Both the position numbers and the translations under genes were made by a program. Positions 8,598 through 16,736 of a stretch of DNA of 64,000 bases are shown piece by piece (position 1 is the stretch's first letter; every line of letters starts with the position of its first letter). The notes below the pieces were generated by a model. It saw nothing but the letters and a program-made list of their open reading frames with translations. It was not told where the DNA came from and searched no databases. Source of the stretch: Sulfuricurvum sp. Its GTDB lineage: Bacteria > Campylobacterota > Campylobacteria > Campylobacterales > Sulfurimonadaceae. The stretch spans positions 310,001 through 374,000 of the forward strand of contig NZ_JAQTUH010000001.1 in the NCBI RefSeq assembly GCF_028710345.1, written 5' to 3'.

Positions 8598-10393
8598 TAA
8601 AAGTTAGTGATTTCATCGCCCAATTTTTAGCAGATCATAATGATACGGCTAAAACAGTTTTTCTCGTTTCCGGTGGCGGAAATATGCATATTATCGACGG
8701 AATCGGCAAAAATAGTGGGTTGAAATATGTGTGTAATCACCATGAGCAAGCGTGTGCAATAGCCGCAGAGGGGTATGCACGAGTATCCAATAAAATAGGT
8801 ATTGCTGTCGTAACCACTGGTCCTGGAGGGACGAATGCGATTACAGGTGTGATGGGCGGATGGGTCGATTCAATCCCGATGCTCATTATCTCAGGTCAGG
8901 TGAAATTTGAAACAACGATTGCTTCTCAACCAGAACTCAATCTCCGTCAGATCGGTGATCAGGAGATCAATATCGTCGATATTGTCAAACCGATTACCAA
9001 ATACGCCGTTATGGTGAGGGATAAAAATAAAATCCGTGCTCATTTAGAGGAAGCGGTTTATTGGGCGAAAAACGGCCGTCCGGGTCCCGTATGGATCGAT
9101 GTACCACTTGATATACAGGGTGCAATGGTCGAAGAGGATGCACTGGTAGGGTTTATTCCCCCTGATGAACCTCTGTATGATTGTCAAATTGATACAGTAA
9201 TCGATGCACTTAAAAATGCAAAACGTCCAGTTATCATTGCCGGAAATGGCATTACTCTCTCTGGTGGTGTAGAACAATTTCGAAAACTGGCATCGACACT
9301 TAATATCCCTGTTATTGCAACATTTGCCCGTTATGATATTGTCAAAGACGATGACCCGTTTTATTTTGGACGTTCGGGATCATTAGGACATCGTGCTGGA
9401 AATTTTGTAGTTCAGAACAGTGATTTGATTATCACCATCGGTGCAAGACTCAATATTCGGGTAGTTAGTTATAACTGGGAGTTTTTTGCCCGTGAAGCCA
9501 AAAAAATTGTGGTTGACATTGACCCGAACGAGTTGAAAAAACATACGGTAGAAATTGATATACCGATTGAAGCGGATGCCAAAGTTTTTTGTAGCGAGTT
9601 ATTAGAAGCGACTGATTCTGCCAAATTACCATCATACAGTGAGTGGATTGAACGATGTCAGCACTATCGCCGTGATTTTCCTACGATTACAACTGAGCGT
9701 CAAGTGGTTAACGACGTAGTAGATTCGTATAATTTGTATGATGTATTTTCAAACGTTTCAAGAGATGACGATATTTTTGTTTTCGGAAACGGTACAGCCT
9801 GTGTAGCATCTTACCAGAGTTTGCGTTTACGAAAAAACCAAAAAGTGGTGGTAAATTCCGGTTGTGCATCGATGGGATACGATGTGCCTGCTGCTATCGG
9901 AGCGTGCTATGCGAATGATCAGCATGATGTTATCTGTGTGACGGGTGATGGAAGTTTGCAAATGAATATCCAAGAATTCCAAACGATTATCCACAATCAG
10001 CTCCCGATTAAACTGTTCGTCCTCAACAATGACGGCTATATCTCTATCCGCAATACTCAAGGGGGCTTTTTCAAAGGGCACTATGTCGGTTCAACCCATG
10101 AGAGCGGAGTGAGTTGCCCCGATACGATTAAAATCGCTCAGGCATATGGTTTTACAACCTATAAAATTGACAATCAAAACGATCTTGCTAATGATATATC
10201 CAAAGTCCTTGCTATGAAGGGACCGGTAGTGTGTGAAGTGATGCTCAGTCCGAGCGAAAAGATGGAACCGAAACTCTCTTCTGAAGCGAAACCGGATGGG
10301 CGAATGGTTTCTAAACCGTTGGAAGATATGTTTCCTTTCTTAGATCGAGAAATATTTAATGCCAACATGATTGTAAAGACCATCGATGAATAA
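8594..10393 (+). CDS. Thiamine diphosphate-dependent enzyme (acetolactate synthase-like)
   Basis: A 599-residue three-domain ThDP enzyme. The catalytic glutamate is Glu51 in NHHEQACAIAAEGYAR. The central domain is of the Rossmann-like type that binds FAD or ADP in relatives. The GDGSLQMN...NN metal/ThDP motif starts near residue 451. It likely cleaves or joins a C-C bond next to a ketone. It is not acetolactate synthase by context: it heads a chain of overlapping sugar-type genes and has no small subunit beside it. Relatives in glycan loci include YerE, which adds a two-carbon branch to a CDP-ketosugar, and IolD acts on cyclitol diketones. TTG start overlaps the previous stop (TTGA), with an AAGG-type site upstream. 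Composition is less AT-rich than the preceding genes. Confidence 0.8.
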   Translation: MIKVSDFIAQFLADHNDTAKTVFLVSGGGNMHIIDGIGKNSGLKYVCNHHEQACAIAAEGYARVSNKIGIAVVTTGPGGTNAITGVMGGWVDSIPMLIISGQVKFETTIASQPELNLRQIGDQEINIVDIVKPITKYAVMVRDKNKIRAHLEEAVYWAKNGRPGPVWIDVPLDIQGAMVEEDALVGFIPPDEPLYDCQIDTVIDALKNAKRPVIIAGNGITLSGGVEQFRKLASTLNIPVIATFARYDIVKDDDPFYFGRSGSLGHRAGNFVVQNSDLIITIGARLNIRVVSYNWEFFAREAKKIVVDIDPNELKKHTVEIDIPIEADAKVFCSELLEATDSAKLPSYSEWIERCQHYRRDFPTITTERQVVNDVVDSYNLYDVFSNVSRDDDIFVFGNGTACVASYQSLRLRKNQKVVVNSGCASMGYDVPAAIGACYANDQHDVICVTGDGSLQMNIQEFQTIIHNQLPIKLFVLNNDGYISIRNTQGGFFKGHYVGSTHESGVSCPDTIKIAQAYGFTTYKIDNQNDLANDISKVLAMKGPVVCEVMLSPSEKMEPKLSSEAKPDGRMVSKPLEDMFPFLDREIFNANMIVKTIDE

Positions 10394-11051
10394 GCAAACT
10401 GTTCTTATTACCGGAGCATCCAAAGGGATCGGTAAAGCAATTGCCGATTTATTAAGAGAGCAAAATATTTATGAGGTATTGATCCCTTCTCATCATGAAC
10501 TTGATCTTTCAAGCAAAGAGTCTATTAAAAAGTATTGTGCACAACATCCTACTATTGATATTTTGATTAATAATGCCGGAATTAATATTCTCGGTGCGGT
10601 AGATAGCATTAGCGATGATGATATGGATACGATGCTAGGGACGAATCTAATCGGACCAATCGCTTTAATTCGAGCCGTAGTCCCATCAATGAAAGATAGT
10701 GGATCTGGGAAAATAGTTAATATCAGCTCGATTTGGGGAATACGATCAAAAGAGAATCGGACATTGTACTCCGCAACAAAATTTGCTCTTAATGGGGTAA
10801 CAAAAGCACTATCGCGAGAATTAGGTGAACATAATATTTTGGTCAACTCGCTGTGCCCTGGATATGTCAATACCGAATTAACCCAAAAGAATGTTCCGCC
10901 CGAAGAACAACAAAAAATCAAAGCGACTATCCCCTTGGGACGTTTTGCTGAACCAAGTGAAATTGCAAAAACGGTAGCTTTTTTGATCTCTTCGGATAAT
11001 ACCTACATAACAGGACAGACGATAATCATTGATGGAGGCTTCTTGGCATGA
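10386..11051 (+). CDS. Short-chain dehydrogenase/reductase (FabG-like)
   Basis: A classical SDR of 221 residues: cofactor loop TGASKGIG, NNAG at the core, catalytic Ser in NISSIWG and Tyr-x3-Lys in YSATK, then PGYVNTEL. The C-terminus ends TGQTIIIDGGFLA as in the FabG group. It would oxidise or reduce a hydroxyl/keto group with NAD(P). It overlaps the ThDP gene by 8 bp and the cyclase gene by 4 bp, so its substrate is most likely the intermediate these enzymes share rather than a fatty acyl chain. The actual substrate is unknown. Confidence 0.85.
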   Translation: MNKQTVLITGASKGIGKAIADLLREQNIYEVLIPSHHELDLSSKESIKKYCAQHPTIDILINNAGINILGAVDSISDDDMDTMLGTNLIGPIALIRAVVPSMKDSGSGKIVNISSIWGIRSKENRTLYSATKFALNGVTKALSRELGEHNILVNSLCPGYVNTELTQKNVPPEEQQKIKATIPLGRFAEPSEIAKTVAFLISSDNTYITGQTIIIDGGFLA

Positions 11052-12133
11052 CACAACTTCAAATACACTCGAATCTCAGAGATTATACGGTCTCTTTTGA
11101 AGAGAATTTTAATTTTTTACAATCATTTAGAGAGATTGAGCATAAATGTGTCATGATTGACCGTAATGTTGCTACCCTCTATCAAAATTATTTCGATGCA
11201 GTGTTTAAAGAAGATGAGATCATTTTATTTGATGCCATCGAAGAGAACAAAACACTGGACTATGCGAGTATATTGATCGAACAAATCATTGCGAAAGCAG
11301 CCAAAAAGAATCTGACAGTGATTTCGATCGGTGGAGGGATTACTCAAGATTTGACTGGTTTTATTGCTTCAACACTCTATCGTGGTGTAAACTGGATTTT
11401 TGTTCCGACTACTTTTTTAGCACAGACGGACAGTTGTATCGGGAGTAAAACATCGATCAATTTTAAATCCTTTAAAAATCTATTGGGAACATTTTACCCA
11501 CCGTCCAAAATCTACATCAACCCCGCTTTTTTACAAACTTTAACCCCTCTTGATTTTTATAGCGGTATCGGAGAAACGATCAAGTTTCAACTTATGAAAG
11601 AAGAACCTAATAAAAACTTTGATCAGATTATAGAAACGATCGAGAAAGCGAAACAAGATCGTACTAAGCTATTACCATTGATCGAAGATAATATGCGGGT
11701 GAAACTCTCCTATATGGAGGGTGATGAATTTGATCAGGGGCGACGCAATTTACTCAATTACGGGCATTGTTTAGGTCATGCGCTCGAGACGGTAACCGAT
11801 TATTATGTTCCGCATGGTATTGCAGTGACGGTAGGGATGATTTTTGCTAATGCTGTTTCTCTGAAACGAGGGTGGATGAGTATAGAGTTATTTGATCATC
11901 TCAATGAAAAGCTCTTTGCCCCAAATATACCGCTAAATCTTGAGGATAGTCATTTTGATCGAGAACGGTTATTACAGGCAATGAAAAATGATAAAAAGCG
12001 TATCGGCAAGGCTTTAACGGCAATTATACCGGATAGCTCTTTTGCAATGCAGAAGATGGACGATATAGAAGAAGAAGAGTTTGATTATGCGTTAAACGTG
12101 ACGAGAAATTTTTTAGTGGGGAGAACAATATGA
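11048..12133 (+). CDS. Sugar phosphate cyclase (3-dehydroquinate synthase-like)
   Basis: A 361-residue AroB-family protein. GGGITQDLTGFIAS binds NAD. The metal and catalytic residues of dehydroquinate synthase appear conserved: Asp and Lys in TDSCIGSKTSIN, Glu and Lys in GETIKF, Arg-Asn-His-His in GRRNLLNYGHCLGHALE, His in PHGIAV, and Lys in NDKKR. It should therefore be an active cyclase turning a keto-acid sugar phosphate or ketose phosphate into a ring. The usual DSSIGGKTGVN is changed to DSCIGSKTSIN, which suggests a substrate other than DAHP. Position between an SDR and a lyase in a glycan locus supports a special role, for example cyclitol formation. A second chromosomal aroB cannot be excluded. 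Confidence 0.8.
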   Translation: MTQLQIHSNLRDYTVSFEENFNFLQSFREIEHKCVMIDRNVATLYQNYFDAVFKEDEIILFDAIEENKTLDYASILIEQIIAKAAKKNLTVISIGGGITQDLTGFIASTLYRGVNWIFVPTTFLAQTDSCIGSKTSINFKSFKNLLGTFYPPSKIYINPAFLQTLTPLDFYSGIGETIKFQLMKEEPNKNFDQIIETIEKAKQDRTKLLPLIEDNMRVKLSYMEGDEFDQGRRNLLNYGHCLGHALETVTDYYVPHGIAVTVGMIFANAVSLKRGWMSIELFDHLNEKLFAPNIPLNLEDSHFDRERLLQAMKNDKKRIGKALTAIIPDSSFAMQKMDDIEEEEFDYALNVTRNFLVGRTI

Positions 12134-12915
12134 ATATTATCGAACGCGAGATGGTAGAGGTTTTAACAAAGCTTAAAAATGAGTATGGTGTCATTGAGAT
12201 TAAAGCTGAATATGAAAATGAGGGTAGTAGACAAGACGAACTCATGCGATTAAAAGATGTTGCCGGAAAAGTAAATTTACCGATTATTATCAAAATCGGA
12301 GGAGTTGAAGCAATTACCGATATTTATAATGCTATTACGCTGGGAGTATCAGGGATAATAGCTCCAATGGCAGAAACGAAGTTTGCTGTAAGTAAATTTG
12401 TCAATGCTGTGGATACATTTGTTGCTGAGGATAATCGTGAAGATATCGAGTTTGCATTCAATGTGGAAACTATTACCGCTTATAACAATATTGATGATAT
12501 CTTAAGTCTTGAAAATATTAATTTACTCTCTGGTGTTACTATCGGTAGGGTAGATTTTACAGCATCCATGGAGAAAGACAGAAATTTTGCGGATAGTGAT
12601 GAAATGCTTGAATATTGTACAAAAATATTTCAAAAATCGAGAGCAAAAGGTCTCAAATGTGGATTGGGCGGAGCAATATCTACTAATTCGTCTGAATTTA
12701 TAAAATCACTGGTTTCACAAAATTTGATCGATAAATATGAAACTAGAAAAATTGTCTATAATAAAGATGCAATACATAACATTTCGGATGGTATTTTAGC
12801 GGGTGTTGAGTTTGAACTACTATGGCTTAAAAGCAAACGAAGATATTATCAACGTATTAAAAGTGAAGATGAAAAAAGAATTGAGATGTTGGAAAAACGT
12901 TTAGGGCAAAAATGA
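12130..12915 (+). CDS. HpcH/HpaI-like aldolase/lyase family protein
   Basis: A 261-residue TIM-barrel protein with features of the HpcH/HpaI and citrate-lyase-beta group: IIIKIGGVEAI, TLGVSGIIAPMAET (the substrate-loop region) and FNVETITAY with the metal-ligand Glu, then GRVDFTAS. Family members cleave or form C-C bonds with pyruvate or acetyl donors using a divalent metal. The C-terminus adds a charged, probably helical tail. It overlaps genes on both sides by 4 bp (ATGA). It is divergent, and the chemistry it performs with the cyclase and ThDP enzyme is not known. Confidence 0.65.
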   Translation: MNIIEREMVEVLTKLKNEYGVIEIKAEYENEGSRQDELMRLKDVAGKVNLPIIIKIGGVEAITDIYNAITLGVSGIIAPMAETKFAVSKFVNAVDTFVAEDNREDIEFAFNVETITAYNNIDDILSLENINLLSGVTIGRVDFTASMEKDRNFADSDEMLEYCTKIFQKSRAKGLKCGLGGAISTNSSEFIKSLVSQNLIDKYETRKIVYNKDAIHNISDGILAGVEFELLWLKSKRRYYQRIKSEDEKRIEMLEKRLGQK

Positions 12916-13826
12916 ATATTTTTATTACCGGAGCTCACGGCTTTGTCGGTCGTAATTTAACCGAGTATCTTAGTCGTACATCCAAATACACATTATTTAC
13001 CCCTAAAAGCAGTGAACTCAATCTATTGGATGAAAATGCAGTTGATGAATACGTTAGCAACCATAATATAGAGATTATCATACATGGTGCTAACCGAGGA
13101 GGCGGGCGCGATACTGCTGAGATAAATGATGTCGTTCATACGAATCTTCGGATGTTTTTTAATATCGCTAAACAATCCACAAAAGTAAAAAAGATTATTC
13201 ACCTAGGAAGTGGTGCGGAGTACGGTAAACATAAACCGATAGTAGATGCTCTCGAAGTGGATGCTTTATTGGCATTGCCGCAGGATGATTATGGATTTTA
13301 TAAATCTATCTGTGCCCGTTATATTGATAGATGTGACAATATTTATAATCTCCGTATTTTTGGAGCATACGGGAAATATGAGAACTATCGATTTAAATTT
13401 ATCTCCAATGCCATCGTCAAAAATCTTTTAGGGCTTCCGATAGAGATTATGCAAAATGTCTATTTCGATTATATTGATATCGATGATATGGTGGCAATGA
13501 TTAAGTATTTTATTGAGCATGATGGACAATATCGCACCTATAATATCTCCAAAGGGGAGAAAGTAGATTTAGTAACTTTGGCGCAAACGATCAATGAAGT
13601 GAGTGAATTTAAATCAGATATTACCGTTAAAAATTTGGGTTTAAATCTAGAATATACTTCATTAAACAATCGCATAATGAGTGAGTATCGTTTTCACTTA
13701 TCAACACACAGGGAAACTATCACACGTCTGATGGATTACTATCGAGGTATATTGCCACAGATTGATGTGGATGAGATCAGAGGCGATGATTTAGCAAAAA
13801 AAATTGCTGTTGCAAAAAAATTATGA
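12912..13826 (+). CDS. NAD-dependent epimerase/dehydratase family protein
   Basis: A 304-residue extended SDR: ITGAHGFVGRNL at the N-terminus, HLGSGAEYGKH in the active-site strand, and Tyr-x3-Lys in DYGFYKSICAR. YFDYIDIDDMVAMI matches the substrate-domain region of GDP-fucose synthase and other nucleotide-sugar epimerase/reductases. It would act on a nucleotide-activated sugar. It is the fifth overlapping gene of the ThDP-SDR-cyclase-lyase chain and probably does a late tailoring step. The specific substrate cannot be read from sequence. Confidence 0.75.
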   Translation: MNIFITGAHGFVGRNLTEYLSRTSKYTLFTPKSSELNLLDENAVDEYVSNHNIEIIIHGANRGGGRDTAEINDVVHTNLRMFFNIAKQSTKVKKIIHLGSGAEYGKHKPIVDALEVDALLALPQDDYGFYKSICARYIDRCDNIYNLRIFGAYGKYENYRFKFISNAIVKNLLGLPIEIMQNVYFDYIDIDDMVAMIKYFIEHDGQYRTYNISKGEKVDLVTLAQTINEVSEFKSDITVKNLGLNLEYTSLNNRIMSEYRFHLSTHRETITRLMDYYRGILPQIDVDEIRGDDLAKKIAVAKKL

Positions 13827-14218
13827 AACGATTTGTGAGTAAGCACGAACAAAAAATTCGTTATCTGATTGTGGGTGGATGGAATACTGTTTTTGGATAC
13901 GGTGTATTCGCCGGCTTATACTTTTGGTTGGAGGGTTCTGTACATTATTTGGTGATTCTCGCTATAAGCTACATTCTTAGCATCACTAACGCATACGTAG
14001 GATATAAATTTTTTGTTTTTAAAACCAAAGGAAATATAGTTAGAGAATATTTTCGATTTTATGTTGTTTATGGAACAGCATTTCTTGTTAATTTGATTGT
14101 TCTCCCGTTTTTGGTTGAGGTAGGTGGATTAAATATGTATGTAGCTCAAGCTTTTGTAACTTTTCTGACAATTATTGGGAGTTATATAATGCACAAAAAC
14201 TTTTCGTTTAAGGTATAA
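13823..14218 (+). CDS. GtrA family membrane protein (lipid-sugar flippase-like)
   Basis: A 131-residue protein with four predicted membrane helices, starting KIRYLIVGGWNTVFGYGVF, the typical GtrA opening, and ending with a basic MHKNFSFKV tail. GtrA proteins are thought to flip undecaprenyl-phosphate-linked sugars to the outer face for GT-C transferases. A GtrB-like GT2 lies at 18742-19689, with two large membrane proteins between, a layout like the three-component Gtr glycosylation systems. The start overlaps the previous stop (ATGA). Confidence 0.85.
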   Translation: MKRFVSKHEQKIRYLIVGGWNTVFGYGVFAGLYFWLEGSVHYLVILAISYILSITNAYVGYKFFVFKTKGNIVREYFRFYVVYGTAFLVNLIVLPFLVEVGGLNMYVAQAFVTFLTIIGSYIMHKNFSFKV

Positions 14219-14219
14219 C

Positions 14220-16715
14220 ATGAAAATGACATGGGCAAACATAAAAATAGGTTATCTTTTAGTTGTTATGATAAATATTGTTTTTCTGATTCATTATACT
14301 GCGCTGTTAATCCATATAAAACTCCCAGATTACTATCGTTTTGAGGGAGTCGCATTACTCTTTAATGCTAATAAAAAACGGGAACTTTTAGAGTATATTT
14401 TGCATATCGTATTTTTAGGTTTATTCTTTTTTATGATCATTCAAAAAAACTCTTATTTGCAGCGCTATAAGTTGAAGATTATCAAAATATTAGCTCCAAT
14501 AATTCGTCATAAAAAGTATTTTGCTGTATTAGTATTATCATGTATTATTGTTCCAATATTAATCATAATGATTGAGTTAAATCAAACGCAGAATGTATTA
14601 AAAATCAAACTTATATTTGAGATTGTTTTATTAAGCATATTAATAGGATTTCCTTTTCAAATTCAAAAAAAAATAAGTAGTTTAGGTAATAGTATCAAGA
14701 AGATAAATACGATATCTCTAATCAAATCATCATGGTTCTATAGTTTTATACTTTTTTTTGGTTTTTTACAACTAATATATATTTTTATAGACCCAATTTT
14801 TTTCAAAGCAAAAGTTACAAATGAGTTTTTTAATATTCCTGAAACTTCATATTTGCAACAAGATACAAATGCTATTGATAATACTATATTTTTCAATCAA
14901 CATTTTTCTTCGGCTATAACGCATAAAACAGATGTGACAAGCGAGGCTTATTGTAATAATTGTATTTCAGGGGCTTTATCTGATTTAGGAATTTTACCGC
15001 CGTTAATGGATGATTACAATCTTTCTTTTAATGAATCATTAGTTTGTATAAATGGAATATTAGATTATAGTCAATTGAGTGAATCTGCTAAAATAAAGCT
15101 TTACCCATTGATTTTACAAAATCAAAATACAAATGAAGAATTAAAAATCAAAAACTATAGTAGTGAAGAAGAAAGTTTTTTAAATAAAAATGCGTATGAA
15201 ATTAAATGGGGAATCTATAGTCGAGGATTTTTACATCACCAAAATTTTATGCTTTCACCCATTAATGAACTAGGATTAAATCGTCCTATTTCTGAAATTA
15301 ATGCACAATATGGTCTTGGAAGTGCCTATGTTATGAAGTTTTTTTTAGAGCGTATGACCTCAGGAATTACCTATGATAATTGGCTTAAACTCAATTATAG
15401 TTTTTATTATATTTATTTTATATTTTTTGTAATGATTGTATGGTTAATTACACGAGATGTAAGAGTAACAAGTATTGTCTTTTTACTCTCATTATCTTTA
15501 TTGAATAATAGAAAATACGATTTTATATTATTAGGACCAGCAGAAGCTCCATGGCGTCATTTTATAGATATTTTTGTTGTATATACTCTCTATAGATTTG
15601 CACTTTCACGAAAGCTATTATATTTGTTTGTTGCTTTGGTGTTAAGTTTATTAGCCATCATGCTAAATCCACAAATAGGTTTGATGATTTTCTTAGCATT
15701 TATCGGGAGTACAATTTTTTATAGTATTTATGAAAATTATCTTAAAACTGAAGTTTTTATTGGAACGTTAATTTCAACAATGATTGCAGGTGTCCTGTAT
15801 ATTAAATTTTCAAGCGAGAATGTTCTTGGAAAATATTATATTGATGGAGCACTCGGTTTTCATGTTCCATTTAGTGATCTAATGGTCTTTTTATCTGTAT
15901 TTATTGTGGGATATTCTTTATTTTTTATTATCTTAAATAAACGTTCTACTAAAATTCCATATCTTCATATAATCTTTTTGTTTTTGTATTCACAGGCTTT
16001 AATTGTATATGTAATGTGGCATTATAATTATGATGGCTTATTACCACGATCATTTATTTATATTTTGACTTTTGCTTTATTAATCAATACTCTATATTTG
16101 GAACAACCAAAATGGAAAAAGTATTCTATAGGATTATCAAACATCGTAATAATAGGGACACTGCTTGTATACGGAACAAGCTTAAAACATTTTATGAAAT
16201 CAAAGCATAGTCATGATGCTATTTTTGATACACATACAACTTATACATGGAATTTAGAGAAAGCAAAATTTATTTCGACCATGAATCCTGCTTTATTTGA
16301 AAATAGTGTGCAATTAATTCAAAAATACTCTTTACATAACAATGGAGTTTACATTATTTCGGAGTATGACAATATATTGCCTTTTTTATCGAGCAAATAT
16401 AGTTTGATGCCATTTTTTGATATGAAATGGTACATAGTAACACCGCAAGAATTGCATAAAAGTATTGCTACATTACGAGAAAATAAACCTGAATATCTGT
16501 TTGTAGATACAGGAATAGATCGAAATCTTAATAATGAAATTATTGATCCAAAATTTCCACAAATTGGAGATTTTAACGAAGAATCTATTTGGCGTGTGCA
16601 ACGATTGAATTTATTGAATAAGATATTTCAGAGCATAGCATCGGATTATCAATTAATTGAAAAAGGATATTTGATTTCTGTTTATAAAAAATGTAATAAC
16701 GAAAAAAAATATTGA
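14220..16715 (+). CDS. Large polytopic membrane protein of unknown function
   Basis: An 831-residue protein I do not recognise. Four hydrophobic helices lie in about the first 190 residues, then a long soluble stretch (about 200-380) with a CNNC pair. A second block of about eight to nine helices follows (about 390-660), then a soluble C-terminal domain of about 160 residues with an EYDNILPFLSS segment. The layout, a membrane core plus extracytoplasmic loop and C-terminal domain, fits GT-C glycosyltransferases such as the GtrC-like part of Gtr systems, but no signature motif is certain. It is among the most AT-rich genes of the window and starts 2 bp after gtrA. Confidence 0.55.
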   Translation: MKMTWANIKIGYLLVVMINIVFLIHYTALLIHIKLPDYYRFEGVALLFNANKKRELLEYILHIVFLGLFFFMIIQKNSYLQRYKLKIIKILAPIIRHKKYFAVLVLSCIIVPILIIMIELNQTQNVLKIKLIFEIVLLSILIGFPFQIQKKISSLGNSIKKINTISLIKSSWFYSFILFFGFLQLIYIFIDPIFFKAKVTNEFFNIPETSYLQQDTNAIDNTIFFNQHFSSAITHKTDVTSEAYCNNCISGALSDLGILPPLMDDYNLSFNESLVCINGILDYSQLSESAKIKLYPLILQNQNTNEELKIKNYSSEEESFLNKNAYEIKWGIYSRGFLHHQNFMLSPINELGLNRPISEINAQYGLGSAYVMKFFLERMTSGITYDNWLKLNYSFYYIYFIFFVMIVWLITRDVRVTSIVFLLSLSLLNNRKYDFILLGPAEAPWRHFIDIFVVYTLYRFALSRKLLYLFVALVLSLLAIMLNPQIGLMIFLAFIGSTIFYSIYENYLKTEVFIGTLISTMIAGVLYIKFSSENVLGKYYIDGALGFHVPFSDLMVFLSVFIVGYSLFFIILNKRSTKIPYLHIIFLFLYSQALIVYVMWHYNYDGLLPRSFIYILTFALLINTLYLEQPKWKKYSIGLSNIVIIGTLLVYGTSLKHFMKSKHSHDAIFDTHTTYTWNLEKAKFISTMNPALFENSVQLIQKYSLHNNGVYIISEYDNILPFLSSKYSLMPFFDMKWYIVTPQELHKSIATLRENKPEYLFVDTGIDRNLNNEIIDPKFPQIGDFNEESIWRVQRLNLLNKIFQSIASDYQLIEKGYLISVYKKCNNEKKY

Positions 16716-16736
16716 CATAATTTAAAAGGGATATAT

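Noticed and set aside
8594-10393. ThDP enzyme as YerE (yersiniose synthesis)
   Set aside because: YerE would compete with RfbS for the same CDP-ketosugar, and the gene is linked instead to the cyclase and lyase genes. Not excluded, but not supported by sequence read here.
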